Assembly (NCBI RefSeq): GCF_012223425.1
Contig: NZ_CP038799.1
Span: 4,386,249 to 4,450,248, forward strand
Source of the DNA: Mycolicibacterium frederiksbergense
Lineage (GTDB): Bacteria > Actinomycetota > Actinomycetes > Mycobacteriales > Mycobacteriaceae
Length of the DNA: 64,000 bases
Direction: 5' to 3'
The position numbers were made by a program, and so were the translations under genes. The notes below the pieces were generated by a model that saw only the letters and a list, made by a program, of their open reading frames with translations, was not told where the DNA came from and did no database searches. Position 1 is the stretch's first letter; the number at the start of each line of letters is the position of its first letter. Of this stretch, positions 25,227-34,305 are shown one piece after another.

Positions 25227-26680
25227 TGAACCGCAAACGTTCGGCCGTGATTGCGGTCGCCGTGGTGGCAGTCTTGGTGGCGGGCGCCGCGTATCTGGCC
25301 CGCGAGATGTACTTCGGGCCACGCACCATCACCGCGCTGTTCACCAGCGCCACCGGCGTCTACCCGGGCGACGAGGTGCGGGTGTCCGGGGTCGTCGTCG
25401 GCACCATCGAGGCGATCGAGCCCGAGGGCACCCAGACGCGGCTGACCTTGAAGGTCGACCGCGGCGTCGAGGTGCCCGCCGATGCGAAAGCGGTGCTCGT
25501 GGCCCCCAACCTGGTGGCGGCCCGTTATGTACAGCTGGCCCCGGCCTATCGGTCGAGTGGTCCGACCCTGCCCGACGATGCAGTGATCCCGTTGGAGCGC
25601 ACCGCGGTTCCCGTCGAATGGGACGAGGTGAAAACGCAGCTGACCCGGCTGGCGACCGACCTCGGTCCGCAGAGCGGCGTCGATGGCACCTCGGTGTCGC
25701 GGTTCATCGACAGTGCGGCAAATGCCTTGGAGGGCAACGGGCCGAAGCTGCGCGACACCATCAACGAATTGTCCGGGGTGGCCCGGGTGCTCGCCGAGGG
25801 TAGTGGCGACATCGTGGACATCATCGTGAACCTGCAGAAGTTCGTCACCGCCTTGAAGAACAGCGACCAGCAGGTGGTGCAGTTCCAGGATCGGCTGGCC
25901 ACGCTCACGAGCGTCGTCAACGGCAGCGGGGACGATATCGATGCGATGGTCAAGGAACTCTCGGTGGCCATCACCGAGGTGCAACGTTTCGTGGCGGGCA
26001 GCCGCAATCAGACTTCAGAACAGGTCCAGCGCCTGTCCAATGTCACCCAGAACCTGGTCGACAACAAGATCAACCTGGAGAACGTCCTGCACATCGCGCC
26101 GAACGCGTTCATGAACGGTTACAACATCTACAACCCGTCCACCGGCAGTGCCGTCGGCCAGTTCGTGCTGAACAACTTCTCCGACCCGGTGTCGTTCATC
26201 TGTGCCGCCATTGGCGCCATCGAGAATGTGACCGGACCGGAGACCGCGAAACTGTGCTCGCAGTACATGGGGCCGGCACTGCGGTTGCTGAACTTCAATC
26301 ATCTCCCGTTCCCGATCGCGCCCTACCTGATGCCCTCGGCCGAGCCGGAGGACATCGTGTACTCCGAACCCGGGTTGATGCCCGGTGGAGCGGGCGGTTC
26401 GCCGGAAGCGCCGGATCTGCCGCCGACCCTGTCGGCGTACAACCCCGGCCCGCCACCGCCGGCGCCGTTCACCGGCCGGCCGCCGGGGACCCCGCCGCCG
26501 GGTGCACAGCAGATGCTGCCGGGCGCTCCGCCGGTCTCGGTGCTGCCGCCCAATGTGCCGTCCTCGTTGCGCGACATGCTCAATCCGGCGGGGGCGCTAC
26601 CCGGCCCCGCACCCGATGCACCGCCGCCACCGGCGCCGGATGCGCCGTTGTTGCCAGCGGAAGGAATGCCACCGGCATGA
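25226..26680 (+). CDS. mceD: MceD family protein
   Basis: A 484-residue MCE protein: membrane anchor, MCE domain (VRVSGVVVGTIEAI), extended helical region, then a Pro-rich C-terminal tail of about 120 residues (residues 365-484) with repeated PPP/APD segments. Such tails are usual in the later Mce proteins and probably sit outside the hexamer core. One-base TGATG overlap with mceC. Confidence 0.95.
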   Translation: MNRKRSAVIAVAVVAVLVAGAAYLAREMYFGPRTITALFTSATGVYPGDEVRVSGVVVGTIEAIEPEGTQTRLTLKVDRGVEVPADAKAVLVAPNLVAARYVQLAPAYRSSGPTLPDDAVIPLERTAVPVEWDEVKTQLTRLATDLGPQSGVDGTSVSRFIDSAANALEGNGPKLRDTINELSGVARVLAEGSGDIVDIIVNLQKFVTALKNSDQQVVQFQDRLATLTSVVNGSGDDIDAMVKELSVAITEVQRFVAGSRNQTSEQVQRLSNVTQNLVDNKINLENVLHIAPNAFMNGYNIYNPSTGSAVGQFVLNNFSDPVSFICAAIGAIENVTGPETAKLCSQYMGPALRLLNFNHLPFPIAPYLMPSAEPEDIVYSEPGLMPGGAGGSPEAPDLPPTLSAYNPGPPPPAPFTGRPPGTPPPGAQQMLPGAPPVSVLPPNVPSSLRDMLNPAGALPGPAPDAPPPPAPDAPLLPAEGMPPA

Positions 26681-27996
26681 TAGGCAGACGATCAATTGTG
26701 GCGGTCGGCGCTTGTGTGGCGATCACCAGCTCGGGCTGTGCGTTTCAGGGCGTGAACTCGCTACCCTTGCCGGGCGCGGTCGGTAGGGGTGCCGATGCGC
26801 TCGTCTACCAGGTGGAGATCGCCAATGTGGCCACCCTGGAGCCGAATTCGCCGGTGATGATCGACGATGTCGTGGTGGGCAGCGTGCGCAGCCTCACCGT
26901 GAAGGACTGGCACGCGGTCGTCGAGGTCTCGGTGAAGCCCGATGTCACGGTGCCCGCGAACGCGGTCGCCAGCGTGGGGCAGACCAGCCTGCTCGGGTCC
27001 ATGCATGTGGCCCTGAACCCGCCGATCGGCGAAGCGCCCGAGGGAAAGTTGCCCGCGGGAGCGACCGTCGCACTGAGTGACTCGTCGACGTACCCCTCCA
27101 CCGAGCAGACGCTGGCGTCGTTGGCGGCCGTCGTCAACGGTGGTGGGCTGGGTCAGATCGGTGACGTGATCCACAACTTCAGCACCGCGGTCAGCGGGCG
27201 GGAGACCGAGATCCGGGATCTGATCACCCGTCTGGACACCTTCGTCGGTGTGCTGGATGCACAGCGCGGCAACATCGTGGCGTCGATCGAATCGCTGAAC
27301 CGGTTGTCCTCGACGTTCGCCGGTCAGCGCGATGTCATCACCCGGGCCCTGGACAAGATTCCGCCCGCGATGGATGTCCTGATCAAGGAACGTCCGACAC
27401 TGGTGACGGCCCTGCAGAAGCTCGGCACCTTCGGTACGACGGCGAGCCGGCTGGCCAATGAATCGCAGGCCGATCTGGTGCGAAACCTGAAGAACCTGGA
27501 ACCCGCTATCAAGGCGCTGGCCGATGTGGGCAAGCAGCTGCCCGATGTCCTGGAGTACGCGGTGCATTTCCCGTTCACCCAGAGCTTCATCGATCGAGCG
27601 ATCCGCGGCGACTACTACAACCTGTTCGCCACGGTGGATTTCACGGTGCCACGTCTCAAGCGCAGCCTGTTCTTAGGCACCCGTTGGGGCGAGTCCGGCC
27701 TGCAACTGGTCCCCGCCCCGGGTGATCCGCCCTACCTCAACTACACCTACGATCCGCTCAAGACCGGCATCGAGCCGCCGCCGCCGGAGATCATCAACCC
27801 GGGCGAGCAGCCGCCGGCCGCGCCGCCGCCTCCGCTGCCATCGGGCCCGGTGCTGCCGTTCACCCCGCCGGTGAGCACGGTGGGTGGGCCGCTGCAGGTC
27901 GCCACGCCGATGACCGGTGGCGCCGCGCCCATCTTTGCCGGCCCCTATGGCCCGCAGGGTAATCCGCCCGTCGCGCCGCCTGCTGGAGGCAACTGA
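26677..27996 (+). CDS. mceE: MceE family lipoprotein
   Basis: A 439-residue MCE protein made as a lipoprotein: the signal peptide ends in TSSGC with the lipid-modified Cys at residue 21, as in LprK-type MceE proteins. The MCE domain follows (VMIDDVVVGSVRSL), then helices and a Pro-rich C-terminus. Start 26677 overlaps the mceD stop by four bases and has GGAAGGA upstream. The longer frame reaching back to 26254 is an antiframe of mceD and is rejected. Confidence 0.95.
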   Translation: MIGRRSIVAVGACVAITSSGCAFQGVNSLPLPGAVGRGADALVYQVEIANVATLEPNSPVMIDDVVVGSVRSLTVKDWHAVVEVSVKPDVTVPANAVASVGQTSLLGSMHVALNPPIGEAPEGKLPAGATVALSDSSTYPSTEQTLASLAAVVNGGGLGQIGDVIHNFSTAVSGRETEIRDLITRLDTFVGVLDAQRGNIVASIESLNRLSSTFAGQRDVITRALDKIPPAMDVLIKERPTLVTALQKLGTFGTTASRLANESQADLVRNLKNLEPAIKALADVGKQLPDVLEYAVHFPFTQSFIDRAIRGDYYNLFATVDFTVPRLKRSLFLGTRWGESGLQLVPAPGDPPYLNYTYDPLKTGIEPPPPEIINPGEQPPAAPPPPLPSGPVLPFTPPVSTVGGPLQVATPMTGGAAPIFAGPYGPQGNPPVAPPAGGN

Positions 27997-29747
27997 TGCT
28001 GACCCGGTTCGTTCGCATCCAGCTGATTCTGTTCACCGTCGCCTCGGTGATCGGTGTCTCGGTGATGGTCTTCAACTACATGCAGGTACCCACCCTGTTG
28101 GGTCTGGGACGGATCACCGTCAAGGTGGAGCTGCCGGCCACCGGCGGCCTCTACCGGTTCAGCAATGTGACCTACCGCGGTTCGGAAATCGGCAAGGTTA
28201 CCTCGGTGGAACTGACCGACAGGGGAGTGGAAGCCACGCTGTCGCTGGAGACCTCGCCGGAGATCCCTGCCGACCTGAAGGCAGAAGTGCGCAGCATGTC
28301 GGCCGTCGGTGAGCAGTTCGTCGAGCTGTTGCCCCGCACCGATTCCGGCCCGTTCCTGCAGAACGGTTCGGTGATCGCGATGGAGAACACCAGCGTGCCC
28401 CAGAAGGTCGGCCCGATGCTCGATCAGGTCAGCGCGTTGATGGACACCATTCCGCAGGACAAGCTGAGCCAACTGCTCGACTCGACCTACGAGGCGTTCA
28501 ATGGCACCGGCTACGCGTTCGGCTCGATGCTGGACTCGGCAGAGACGATCACGAGGGACGCCAACGAGATCTCCGATCAGTTCCGCGCTCTGATCGACGA
28601 TTCCGGGCCGTTCCTAAAGGCCCAGGCGCAGACCACCGAGCAGACCAGGACCTGGGCGGCCAGCCTGGCGGGAATCACGGATCAGCTGGCCGACAACGAT
28701 ATCCACGTCCGTTCGATCCTGCAGAACGGACCTGGATTCGCCAGTGAGACCTCGATGCTGCTCAACGATCTCAAGCCGACGCTGCCGGTGCTGCTGGCCA
28801 ACCTGACCACCATCGGGCAGATCGGTGTCACCTACAACTCGTCGCTGGAGCAACTGCTGGTGTTGTTGCCGCCGTATGTCTCCCAGATCCAGACGTACGC
28901 GCCGACCAACAACCCCACCGGCCTGCCCAACGGTGAGTTCTCGCTCGGGCTCGGGGACCCGCCGTCGTGCACCGTAGGATTCCTGCCGCCCTCGGCCTGG
29001 CGGTCGCCGGCCGACACCACGACCATCGACACCCCGGACAACATCTACTGCAAGCTGCCCCAGGACTCGCCTATCGCCGTGCGCGGCGCGCGGAACTATC
29101 CCTGCCAGGGGCATCCCGGCAAGCGGGCGCCGACGGTCGAATTGTGCAACGATCCACGCGGTTTCGTGCCACTGGCCCAGCGCCAGCATGCGCTGGGGCC
29201 CTACCCGATCGACCCCAACCTGATCTCGCAGGGTGTGCCCCCGGACAGTCGTGTGCTCCCTGACGAGAACATCTACGGTCCGCTGCAGGGCACCCCGCTG
29301 CCCCCGGGCGCGGTGGTTCCGCCGCCGAACCCGCTCTCGCCGCCGCAGCCGCCTGCCAGCTTCCCGGGCATGCAGCCCGGGCCCATGCTGCCGGGCCGGC
29401 CGCTGTACACCGAGCCGCCGGTGGTCGGTCAGCCGCCGCCGCCCCAACCCGATTATGAGATCGTGCCGCTGCCACCCGGGGATCTGCCCCAGGCCACCGA
29501 GGTGCCGGTGTTCCCGGACACCGTCGTCGGCGTGCCCGAGGGGGGCGTACCGCTTCCGCCACCTGATGTCCCGGCGCCGGCCGTCGCGCCCAGTGCCTTC
29601 GAAGGTGCAGGCGCACAGGGGCCGTCGATGGCGGTGGCCAAGTACAACCCGCGCACCGGGGAGTACATGGGGGCCGACGGCCACCTGTACAGGCAGACCG
29701 ATCTGGTGAACACCGCAACGTCCTGGCAGGACCTGATGCCGACATGA
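27996..29747 (+). CDS. mceF: MceF family protein
   Basis: A 583-residue MCE protein, the longest of the six. It has an N-terminal anchor, MCE domain (VTYRGSEIGKVTSV), helical region, a Cys-bearing globular part (PPSCTVGF, YCKLPQ, YPCQGH, ELCND; probably two disulphides) and a long Pro-rich tail ending in a conserved-looking TSWQDLMPT segment. One-base overlap with mceE and four bases with the possible upstream start of the next gene. Confidence 0.95.
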   Translation: MLTRFVRIQLILFTVASVIGVSVMVFNYMQVPTLLGLGRITVKVELPATGGLYRFSNVTYRGSEIGKVTSVELTDRGVEATLSLETSPEIPADLKAEVRSMSAVGEQFVELLPRTDSGPFLQNGSVIAMENTSVPQKVGPMLDQVSALMDTIPQDKLSQLLDSTYEAFNGTGYAFGSMLDSAETITRDANEISDQFRALIDDSGPFLKAQAQTTEQTRTWAASLAGITDQLADNDIHVRSILQNGPGFASETSMLLNDLKPTLPVLLANLTTIGQIGVTYNSSLEQLLVLLPPYVSQIQTYAPTNNPTGLPNGEFSLGLGDPPSCTVGFLPPSAWRSPADTTTIDTPDNIYCKLPQDSPIAVRGARNYPCQGHPGKRAPTVELCNDPRGFVPLAQRQHALGPYPIDPNLISQGVPPDSRVLPDENIYGPLQGTPLPPGAVVPPPNPLSPPQPPASFPGMQPGPMLPGRPLYTEPPVVGQPPPPQPDYEIVPLPPGDLPQATEVPVFPDTVVGVPEGGVPLPPPDVPAPAVAPSAFEGAGAQGPSMAVAKYNPRTGEYMGADGHLYRQTDLVNTATSWQDLMPT

Positions 29748-29764
29748 GGGGCTGGAGGCGTTCG

Positions 29765-30235
29765 ATGATATCGATGAAGGCCGGCGCGGTGCTCGGCGCG
29801 GTGGGGATGGCGGTCGCCGTCGGTGTCGCGCCGCCCGCCGCGGCCACGATGTACCTGGGCAACTACAACGTCAACATTCCGGATCGGCGGGACTTCCACA
29901 CCTGGATCTGGTCGGCCCTGACACCGTGCGAGGACGAGGAGCGCGTCCTCATCCCCGGCTGCATCAACGTGCTCACCATCCCACAACCGGTGGCCAAGGC
30001 GCAGTATACGAATGCCAACGCCACCATGGTCGACGGTCGATACACGATGACCATCGACGATCCGTTCGGTCTGCGTTGCGGGAACATCTACTACGGCCCG
30101 ACGATCCCCACTCACGATGTGTACTCATGGGACGCAACGACTTTGGCCGGCGAGATGGTCTCCAGCTTTGCCGTCGGCTGCGATGGTGCGCCCGGTGGTT
30201 CGCTCACCTATCCGTTCAACCTGACGAGGATGTGA
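29765..30235 (+). CDS. exported protein of the mce operon
   Basis: A 156-residue secreted protein with a signal peptide ending near PPAAA (about residue 28) and four Cys in the mature part, suggesting two disulphides. I recognise no enzyme motif; it is Tyr/Asn-rich and likely all-beta. ATG 29765 is preferred because GGAGG lies six bases upstream; an ATG at 29744 overlapping mceF is the alternative. Small exported proteins after mceF are usual in mce operons, so a structural or accessory role in the transporter is likely. Confidence 0.8.
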   Translation: MISMKAGAVLGAVGMAVAVGVAPPAAATMYLGNYNVNIPDRRDFHTWIWSALTPCEDEERVLIPGCINVLTIPQPVAKAQYTNANATMVDGRYTMTIDDPFGLRCGNIYYGPTIPTHDVYSWDATTLAGEMVSSFAVGCDGAPGGSLTYPFNLTRM

Positions 30236-30237
30236 CG

Positions 30238-30669
30238 ATGCGTCGTGTATTGCCGCTCTGGGGTGCGCTGACGATGTTGTGCGGTGCCGTGGTCACCGCT
30301 GCGCCGGCGGCGGCCGAACCGCCGGCACCGCCACCACCGTTGCGTCACGTGCAGTACATCGTGACCGCCGATTCCCCGTTCTTCGTGGACATCTACTACC
30401 GAGAGGCCGATCCGCCGACCTGGTCGGACTACAGCCACAATCCGTACGTGTTCAGCCCCCGCGTGCAGGTCGAGGTCGCACCCGAACGCCCATGGGTCTT
30501 CGATGCGATGCTGGCCGATCCGGATATGTGGGCGATGGTCACTGCGCAGAGCGGGGAGTCCCCGAATGTGACGCCCCCGACGATCTACTGCACCCTGGCG
30601 GTCGACGGTGTGGTGCTCAAGACGGGCCGCGGCCCCAAGGGCGCGCTGTGTTCACTGCGGAGCTGGTAG
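30238..30669 (+). CDS. exported protein of the mce operon
   Basis: A 143-residue secreted protein, signal peptide cleaved near PAAAE (about residue 27), followed by a Pro-rich linker (PPAPPPPL) and a beta-rich domain with two Cys (YCTLA, LCSLRSW) that can pair. It begins two bases after the previous stop with GAGGA upstream and is the last gene of the mce operon. Family not recognised; the final seven bases before the convergent gene hold no terminator. Confidence 0.8.
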   Translation: MRRVLPLWGALTMLCGAVVTAAPAAAEPPAPPPPLRHVQYIVTADSPFFVDIYYREADPPTWSDYSHNPYVFSPRVQVEVAPERPWVFDAMLADPDMWAMVTAQSGESPNVTPPTIYCTLAVDGVVLKTGRGPKGALCSLRSW

Positions 30670-30675
30670 CGGGTG

Positions 30676-31077
30676 TCAGGAATCCCCGCGCCGCCAGCGC
30701 GTGTCGCCGTTCATCGTCACGCAACTGAGGAACAGCCCGTCCGGTGCCTGCGCCACGGCGTTGTTCTCGTTGATGCAGAGGCTGTTCTCGTCACGGATGC
30801 CCATCATCGGTGGGGAGCGGAACCAGCGCGGCTCGTAGCGGCGCGGCGATCCGCAGAACACCAGTCGGCCCCAACCGTTTCGGGCGTCCACACCGAAGAC
30901 GTAGTACGTGGTGTTGGTGCAGTAGTTGCCGAGGATGGCGTGCGGGTTGATCCCGGGAACGCAGAAGGCGTCGTTGCAGGTTTGCGGCTCTGCCGCTGCC
31001 CGCGGGGCATTCACCTGCGGAGCGACTATCGCTCCGGCAACAATCAACGCACTGGTCGCCAGTACTGTCACGCGCAC
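30676..31077 (-). CDS. small exported Cys-rich protein
   Basis: A 133-residue secreted protein. The hydrophobic leader ends near RAAAE (about residue 30). Six Cys remain (TCND, FCVPG, YCTN, FCGSP, LCIN, SCVT), consistent with three disulphides. No enzymatic motif; I do not recognise the family. GTG start with only a weak GTAGGG upstream. It is convergent with the last mce-operon gene and divergent from the next exported protein, across a 190-base spacer that carries a GAGAAT-type element. Confidence 0.75.
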   Translation of the reverse strand: MRVTVLATSALIVAGAIVAPQVNAPRAAAEPQTCNDAFCVPGINPHAILGNYCTNTTYYVFGVDARNGWGRLVFCGSPRRYEPRWFRSPPMMGIRDENSLCINENNAVAQAPDGLFLSCVTMNGDTRWRRGDS

Positions 31078-31220
31078 GGTCCCTACTCTCGCACATTTGG
31101 AAACGAAATTCTTGTATCTGGAGAAGATTGCTCCAACAAGGGATCTCGGCGGGATGGGCCGCTCCCGATCGCTTCACTCCGATCTCGTCGTTACCCCCGG
31201 TCAGCGAACCTGTCGCTGAT

Positions 31221-31248
31221 ATTCTCCAAAACAGAGAATGCCACTATC
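31221..31248. promoter_or_regulatory. GAGAAT-type element with opposed half-sites
   Basis: ATTCTC (31221-31226) and GAGAAT (31234-31239) stand seven bases apart; GAGAATGCCACTATC (31234-31248) matches the operator consensus at 10 of 12 positions. It lies 20 bases before the start at 31268. Confidence 0.4.
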
Positions 31249-31267
31249 GGTTCAGAGGAGCGGAATC

Positions 31268-31786
31268 ATGTCGGCCAGTAAGGTGAGCGCGGTCATTGCC
31301 GCCGCCACGTTCATCGCGCTCGGGGGAGCATCGCCCGCCAACGCCGACCCGCTGGGTCCCGAACCGCAGTGGGGGATCAACGGCACGTTCCTCACATCGT
31401 CCAACGGTGACTGGGCTCAGTTGAACCAGCGCTACGAGGATCAGCCATCCACGCGCAGCACCTGGACCATCTCGACGCAGTGTGTCTCGCCGTCGGACTG
31501 CACCGGCACGGTGAACAGCGACGCCGGTTGGAGCGCCCCGATCTACACCACCAACGGACTCTGGTACGTCAAGCGCAAGGTGGCGAACTGGCGGTTCTGC
31601 GCCGACGGAGTGCCTGTCGAGGGTCTGCAGACCTACAAGTTCTACCCTGTCGGCGCCAACGGCCACGTCGACGCGGATGCCAAGGAGTACACCGGGTTCG
31701 ACAAGACCGTCGGGCCCAGCGGGTCCTGTGGCCGCAACCAGTGGCCCACCATCGAGATGCCGTTCTACATGAAGCCCGCCGGCTAG
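31268..31786 (+). CDS. small exported protein
   Basis: A 172-residue secreted protein with a clear signal peptide (cleavage near ANADP, about residue 28) and four Cys in the mature part (TQCVSPSDC, RFCADG, GSCGRN). Trp- and Tyr-rich, probably beta. AGAGGAG precedes the ATG. It resembles mycobacterial exported proteins of unknown function; I see no binding or catalytic motif. It ends 18 bases before a long hairpin shared with the convergent P450. Confidence 0.78.
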   Translation: MSASKVSAVIAAATFIALGGASPANADPLGPEPQWGINGTFLTSSNGDWAQLNQRYEDQPSTRSTWTISTQCVSPSDCTGTVNSDAGWSAPIYTTNGLWYVKRKVANWRFCADGVPVEGLQTYKFYPVGANGHVDADAKEYTGFDKTVGPSGSCGRNQWPTIEMPFYMKPAG

Positions 31787-31804
31787 CGGCACCCTGCAGG
31801 TGTG

Positions 31805-31852
31805 ACTTCGGCGCGTTCCCGTACGCAGAAACGTACGGAAACGCGCCGAAGT
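31805..31852. terminator. long hairpin between convergent genes
   Basis: Two 21-base arms (31805-31825, 31832-31852) with one mismatch and a six-base loop. There is no T run, as is common in mycobacterial hairpin terminators. It separates the exported protein gene from the P450. Confidence 0.7.
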
Positions 31853-31863
31853 GCTGAGGGGGC

Positions 31864-33141
31864 CTAACGCAGCGGGGTGTAGTTGATGTTGAGTTCGGTG
31901 AGTCCGCGCAGCACGAATGTCGGCTCGTAGTTGAAGTTCTGGTCACCGACGGGACCGTGCTTCTCGGGATCGACGGTGATATCGCCCATCCGGTCCAGCA
32001 GGCGCTCTATCGAGACGCGGCCCTCCACGCGGGCCAGCGGTCCGCCCGGGCAGGAGTGCACGCCGCGGCCGAACGCCATGTGCTCGCGCACGTTCTTGCG
32101 GTCCAGTCGCAGCTCGTGCGGATTCTCGAAGCGTTTCGGGTCGCGGTTGACCGCACCGGGCAGCACCATCACCGGGGCGCCCGCCTTGATCACCACGCCT
32201 CCGACCTCGGTTGTCTTGCGGGCCAACCGGAAATCACACTTGACGGGGCTCTCCAGGCGCAGCGACTCCTCGATGAACGTCGGGATCAGACTGCGGTCAT
32301 CGCGCAGTTGCTGCTGCACCGCGGGATTCTCCGCCAACACCCGCATCGCGGCGCTGAGCAGCTTTGTGGTGGTCTCCTGGCCGGCGGCGAACAGGAACGT
32401 CGCCGAGCGCACCGGCTCGATGACGGGAGGAACTGAGCCATCGGGGTAGAGCGCGGTCGCCAGTGAGGTCAGGACGTCCTCGCGCGGGGTGGCCCGGCGG
32501 TCCTCGAGGTAGGCGATGAACTTGTCGTCGAGGAACTGCAGCGGGTTCTCCGCGACGGTCTCCTGCTCCAGCGAACCCACCCGGGCACCCGGGCGGTCGG
32601 CGCCCAGCACCGTGCGGAACTGCTTGTGGTCCTCCTCGGGCACGCCGAGCAGGTCGGCGATCACCAGCAGCGAGAACGGCTTTGCGTACTCTGCCAGGAA
32701 CTCGCAGTGGCCGTTGTCGAGGAATTCGTCGAGCTGGACATCGGCCAGCTTCCACATGAAATCCTCGTTCTCCTTGAGCCGGCGCGGAGTCAGTAGTCGG
32801 TTCAGCAGGGAACGTGCCTTGGTGTGATCGGGCGGATCCATGGTGACCATGTGCTCGAACATCGGCAGCAGGTGCCGGTGTGCCTCGAGCTGCTCGGAGA
32901 TGTCGTCACCCTCTGGGGTGAAGGGCAGCGGGGGGAACGGACCGCCGAGGGCGACCGCATTGGAGAACGCATCGGTGTTCTTGTAGACCGCGACCGCTTC
33001 TTCGTACCCGGTGACCGCGTAGCAACCCCACGGCGGCACCTGCAGCACCGGATTCTGCTCACGCAGGTAGTCGAAGTAGGGGTAGGGATTGGGAACCAGC
33101 GACTGGTCGGTGAGGAAATCCAGCGTCGCGTATTCGCTCAT
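31864..33141 (-). CDS. cytochrome P450
   Basis: A 425-residue P450 with haem loop FGRGVHSCPGGPLAR, I-helix AGQETTT and EESLR for ExxR. No membrane anchor. It differs clearly from the P450 at 11587-12957 in sequence and length. ATG 33141 is chosen for GGGAGATC upstream; the frame continues to 33252 without a ribosome site. It is divergent from a TetR regulator, the usual arrangement for a repressor and its target. No ferredoxin is adjacent, so the ferredoxin at 2900-3151 or 13009-13200 may serve it. Confidence 0.95.
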   Translation of the reverse strand: MSEYATLDFLTDQSLVPNPYPYFDYLREQNPVLQVPPWGCYAVTGYEEAVAVYKNTDAFSNAVALGGPFPPLPFTPEGDDISEQLEAHRHLLPMFEHMVTMDPPDHTKARSLLNRLLTPRRLKENEDFMWKLADVQLDEFLDNGHCEFLAEYAKPFSLLVIADLLGVPEEDHKQFRTVLGADRPGARVGSLEQETVAENPLQFLDDKFIAYLEDRRATPREDVLTSLATALYPDGSVPPVIEPVRSATFLFAAGQETTTKLLSAAMRVLAENPAVQQQLRDDRSLIPTFIEESLRLESPVKCDFRLARKTTEVGGVVIKAGAPVMVLPGAVNRDPKRFENPHELRLDRKNVREHMAFGRGVHSCPGGPLARVEGRVSIERLLDRMGDITVDPEKHGPVGDQNFNYEPTFVLRGLTELNINYTPLR

Positions 33142-33353
33142 GTAGGTCGATCTCCCGGGCTGTGGGTGGGATGGTGTCGGCGTTGTCTTGCCGGCGGACT
33201 GAGAATCCGGCGGAAGCAATGCCGTTGAAAGTGCTGTGCACCTGCTTAGCATGTGGATAGAGTCGTGGTCAAGGTCACAACCGGCGAGTCGATACGATCC
33301 GTGGGCGGCCGTGCGGACGTACCGCAGATGTGTCGAGCAAAGGGTGGAGGGTC
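33142..33353. promoter_or_regulatory. P450/TetR divergent promoter region
   Basis: A 212-base spacer. It contains an isolated GAGAAT half-site at 33201 and a tandem GGTCA/AGGTCA repeat near 33268-33280. No extended palindrome was found, so the operator is not defined. Confidence 0.35.
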
Positions 33354-34022
33354 ATGTCCACAGCGCGCAGGATCGGGGCGCCGGATGCCAAGAACCGAGG
33401 TGTCCTACTCGACGCCGCGCAGGCGCTGATGATCGACGAGAGCTACGCCGCGGTCACCTCGCGGCGGGTCGCCGAGCGGGCCGGGCTGAAGCCCCAGCTT
33501 GTGCACTACTACTTCCGGACCATGGACGATCTGTTCCTGGCGGTGTTCCGCCGCCGTGCCGAACAGGGATTGGTGGTGCTGGAGGCCGCGCTGAAATCGG
33601 CACAGCCGCTGCGGGCCATCTGGCTGTTCAGCACCGATCAGGAGTCCACCCGGCTGACCATGGAGTTCATGGGGCTGGCCAATCACCGCAAGGAGCTGCG
33701 CGCGGAGATCAGCTACTACGCCGAGCGCTTCCGGGAGGATCAGCGGGTGGCCATGTCCGCGGCACTGGAGCGCTACGGGGTGGACCCCGGTGACGTCCCG
33801 CCGGTGGTCTGGGCCGTCATCGGCACCAGCCTGTCGTGGGCCCTGGTGATGGAACAGGCATTGGGGATGTCGGCCGGGCACGCCGAGACACTGGAGTTCG
33901 TGGAGCGCTGGCTGCGCGAACTCGAAGGGGAGGCCCTGCCGTTGGAGCAGATCTTCGGCGACCTTGCGGGCAGTGGTTTCGAGGCGGCGGCCGGGAAGTT
34001 GCCGCCGGGTCCCGGTCAATAG
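33354..34022 (+). CDS. TetR family transcriptional regulator
   Basis: A 222-residue TetR protein. The helix-turn-helix is at about residues 35-55 (VTSRRVAERAGLKPQLVHYYF, split across recognition and core helices). The C-terminal domain is all-helical and hydrophobic enough to hold a lipid-like or CoA ligand. ATG with GGTGGAGGG upstream. It is divergent from a P450 and convergent (two bases) with the membrane operon at 34025-36367. It is a candidate for binding the GAGAAT sites or the GGTAGCCG pair, but neither is shown. Confidence 0.92.
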   Translation: MSTARRIGAPDAKNRGVLLDAAQALMIDESYAAVTSRRVAERAGLKPQLVHYYFRTMDDLFLAVFRRRAEQGLVVLEAALKSAQPLRAIWLFSTDQESTRLTMEFMGLANHRKELRAEISYYAERFREDQRVAMSAALERYGVDPGDVPPVVWAVIGTSLSWALVMEQALGMSAGHAETLEFVERWLRELEGEALPLEQIFGDLAGSGFEAAAGKLPPGPGQ

Positions 34023-34024
34023 CG

Positions 34025-34303
34025 TCACATCCCGACGAAGTACAGCCCCAGCAGCAGCGCAAAGAGGGCGATCACCCAGCCGGCGGTGGCCGCTTTCAGC
34101 CACCGCGGCGCGTTCCGGACCTCCATGAAATACCAGATCACCAGCTGCGATTTCACCGCGGCGATGAGCAGAACCGCCACCGTCACCGTCGCGTTGAGGA
34201 CGTGCGCGGAGCCGGTGTCGCGTGCCGTCAGCCAGGACACCAGCGTGACTGCGGTGAGCAGCGCCCACGTGATGGTCAGCGGATTCCGCAGATACGACGT
34301 CAT
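34025..34303 (-). CDS. cytochrome oxidase subunit IV-like small membrane protein
   Basis: A 92-residue protein with three hydrophobic helices, matching the prokaryotic cytochrome c oxidase subunit IV pattern (KSQLVIWYFMEVRNAP between helices 2 and 3). It follows the subunit III-like gene with a two-base gap. Catalytic subunits I and II are absent nearby. The III/IV-only pair resembles NorE/NorF, accessory proteins of nitric oxide reductase, which is an alternative reading. ATG with GAGGTGA upstream. Confidence 0.8.
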   Translation of the reverse strand: MTSYLRNPLTITWALLTAVTLVSWLTARDTGSAHVLNATVTVAVLLIAAVKSQLVIWYFMEVRNAPRWLKAATAGWVIALFALLLGLYFVGM

Positions 34304-34305
34304 GT

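Noticed and set aside
26254..26676. N-terminal extension of mceE back into mceD
   Set aside because: It reads mceD out of frame and would abolish the lipoprotein signal; ATG 26677 has the lipobox and ribosome site.
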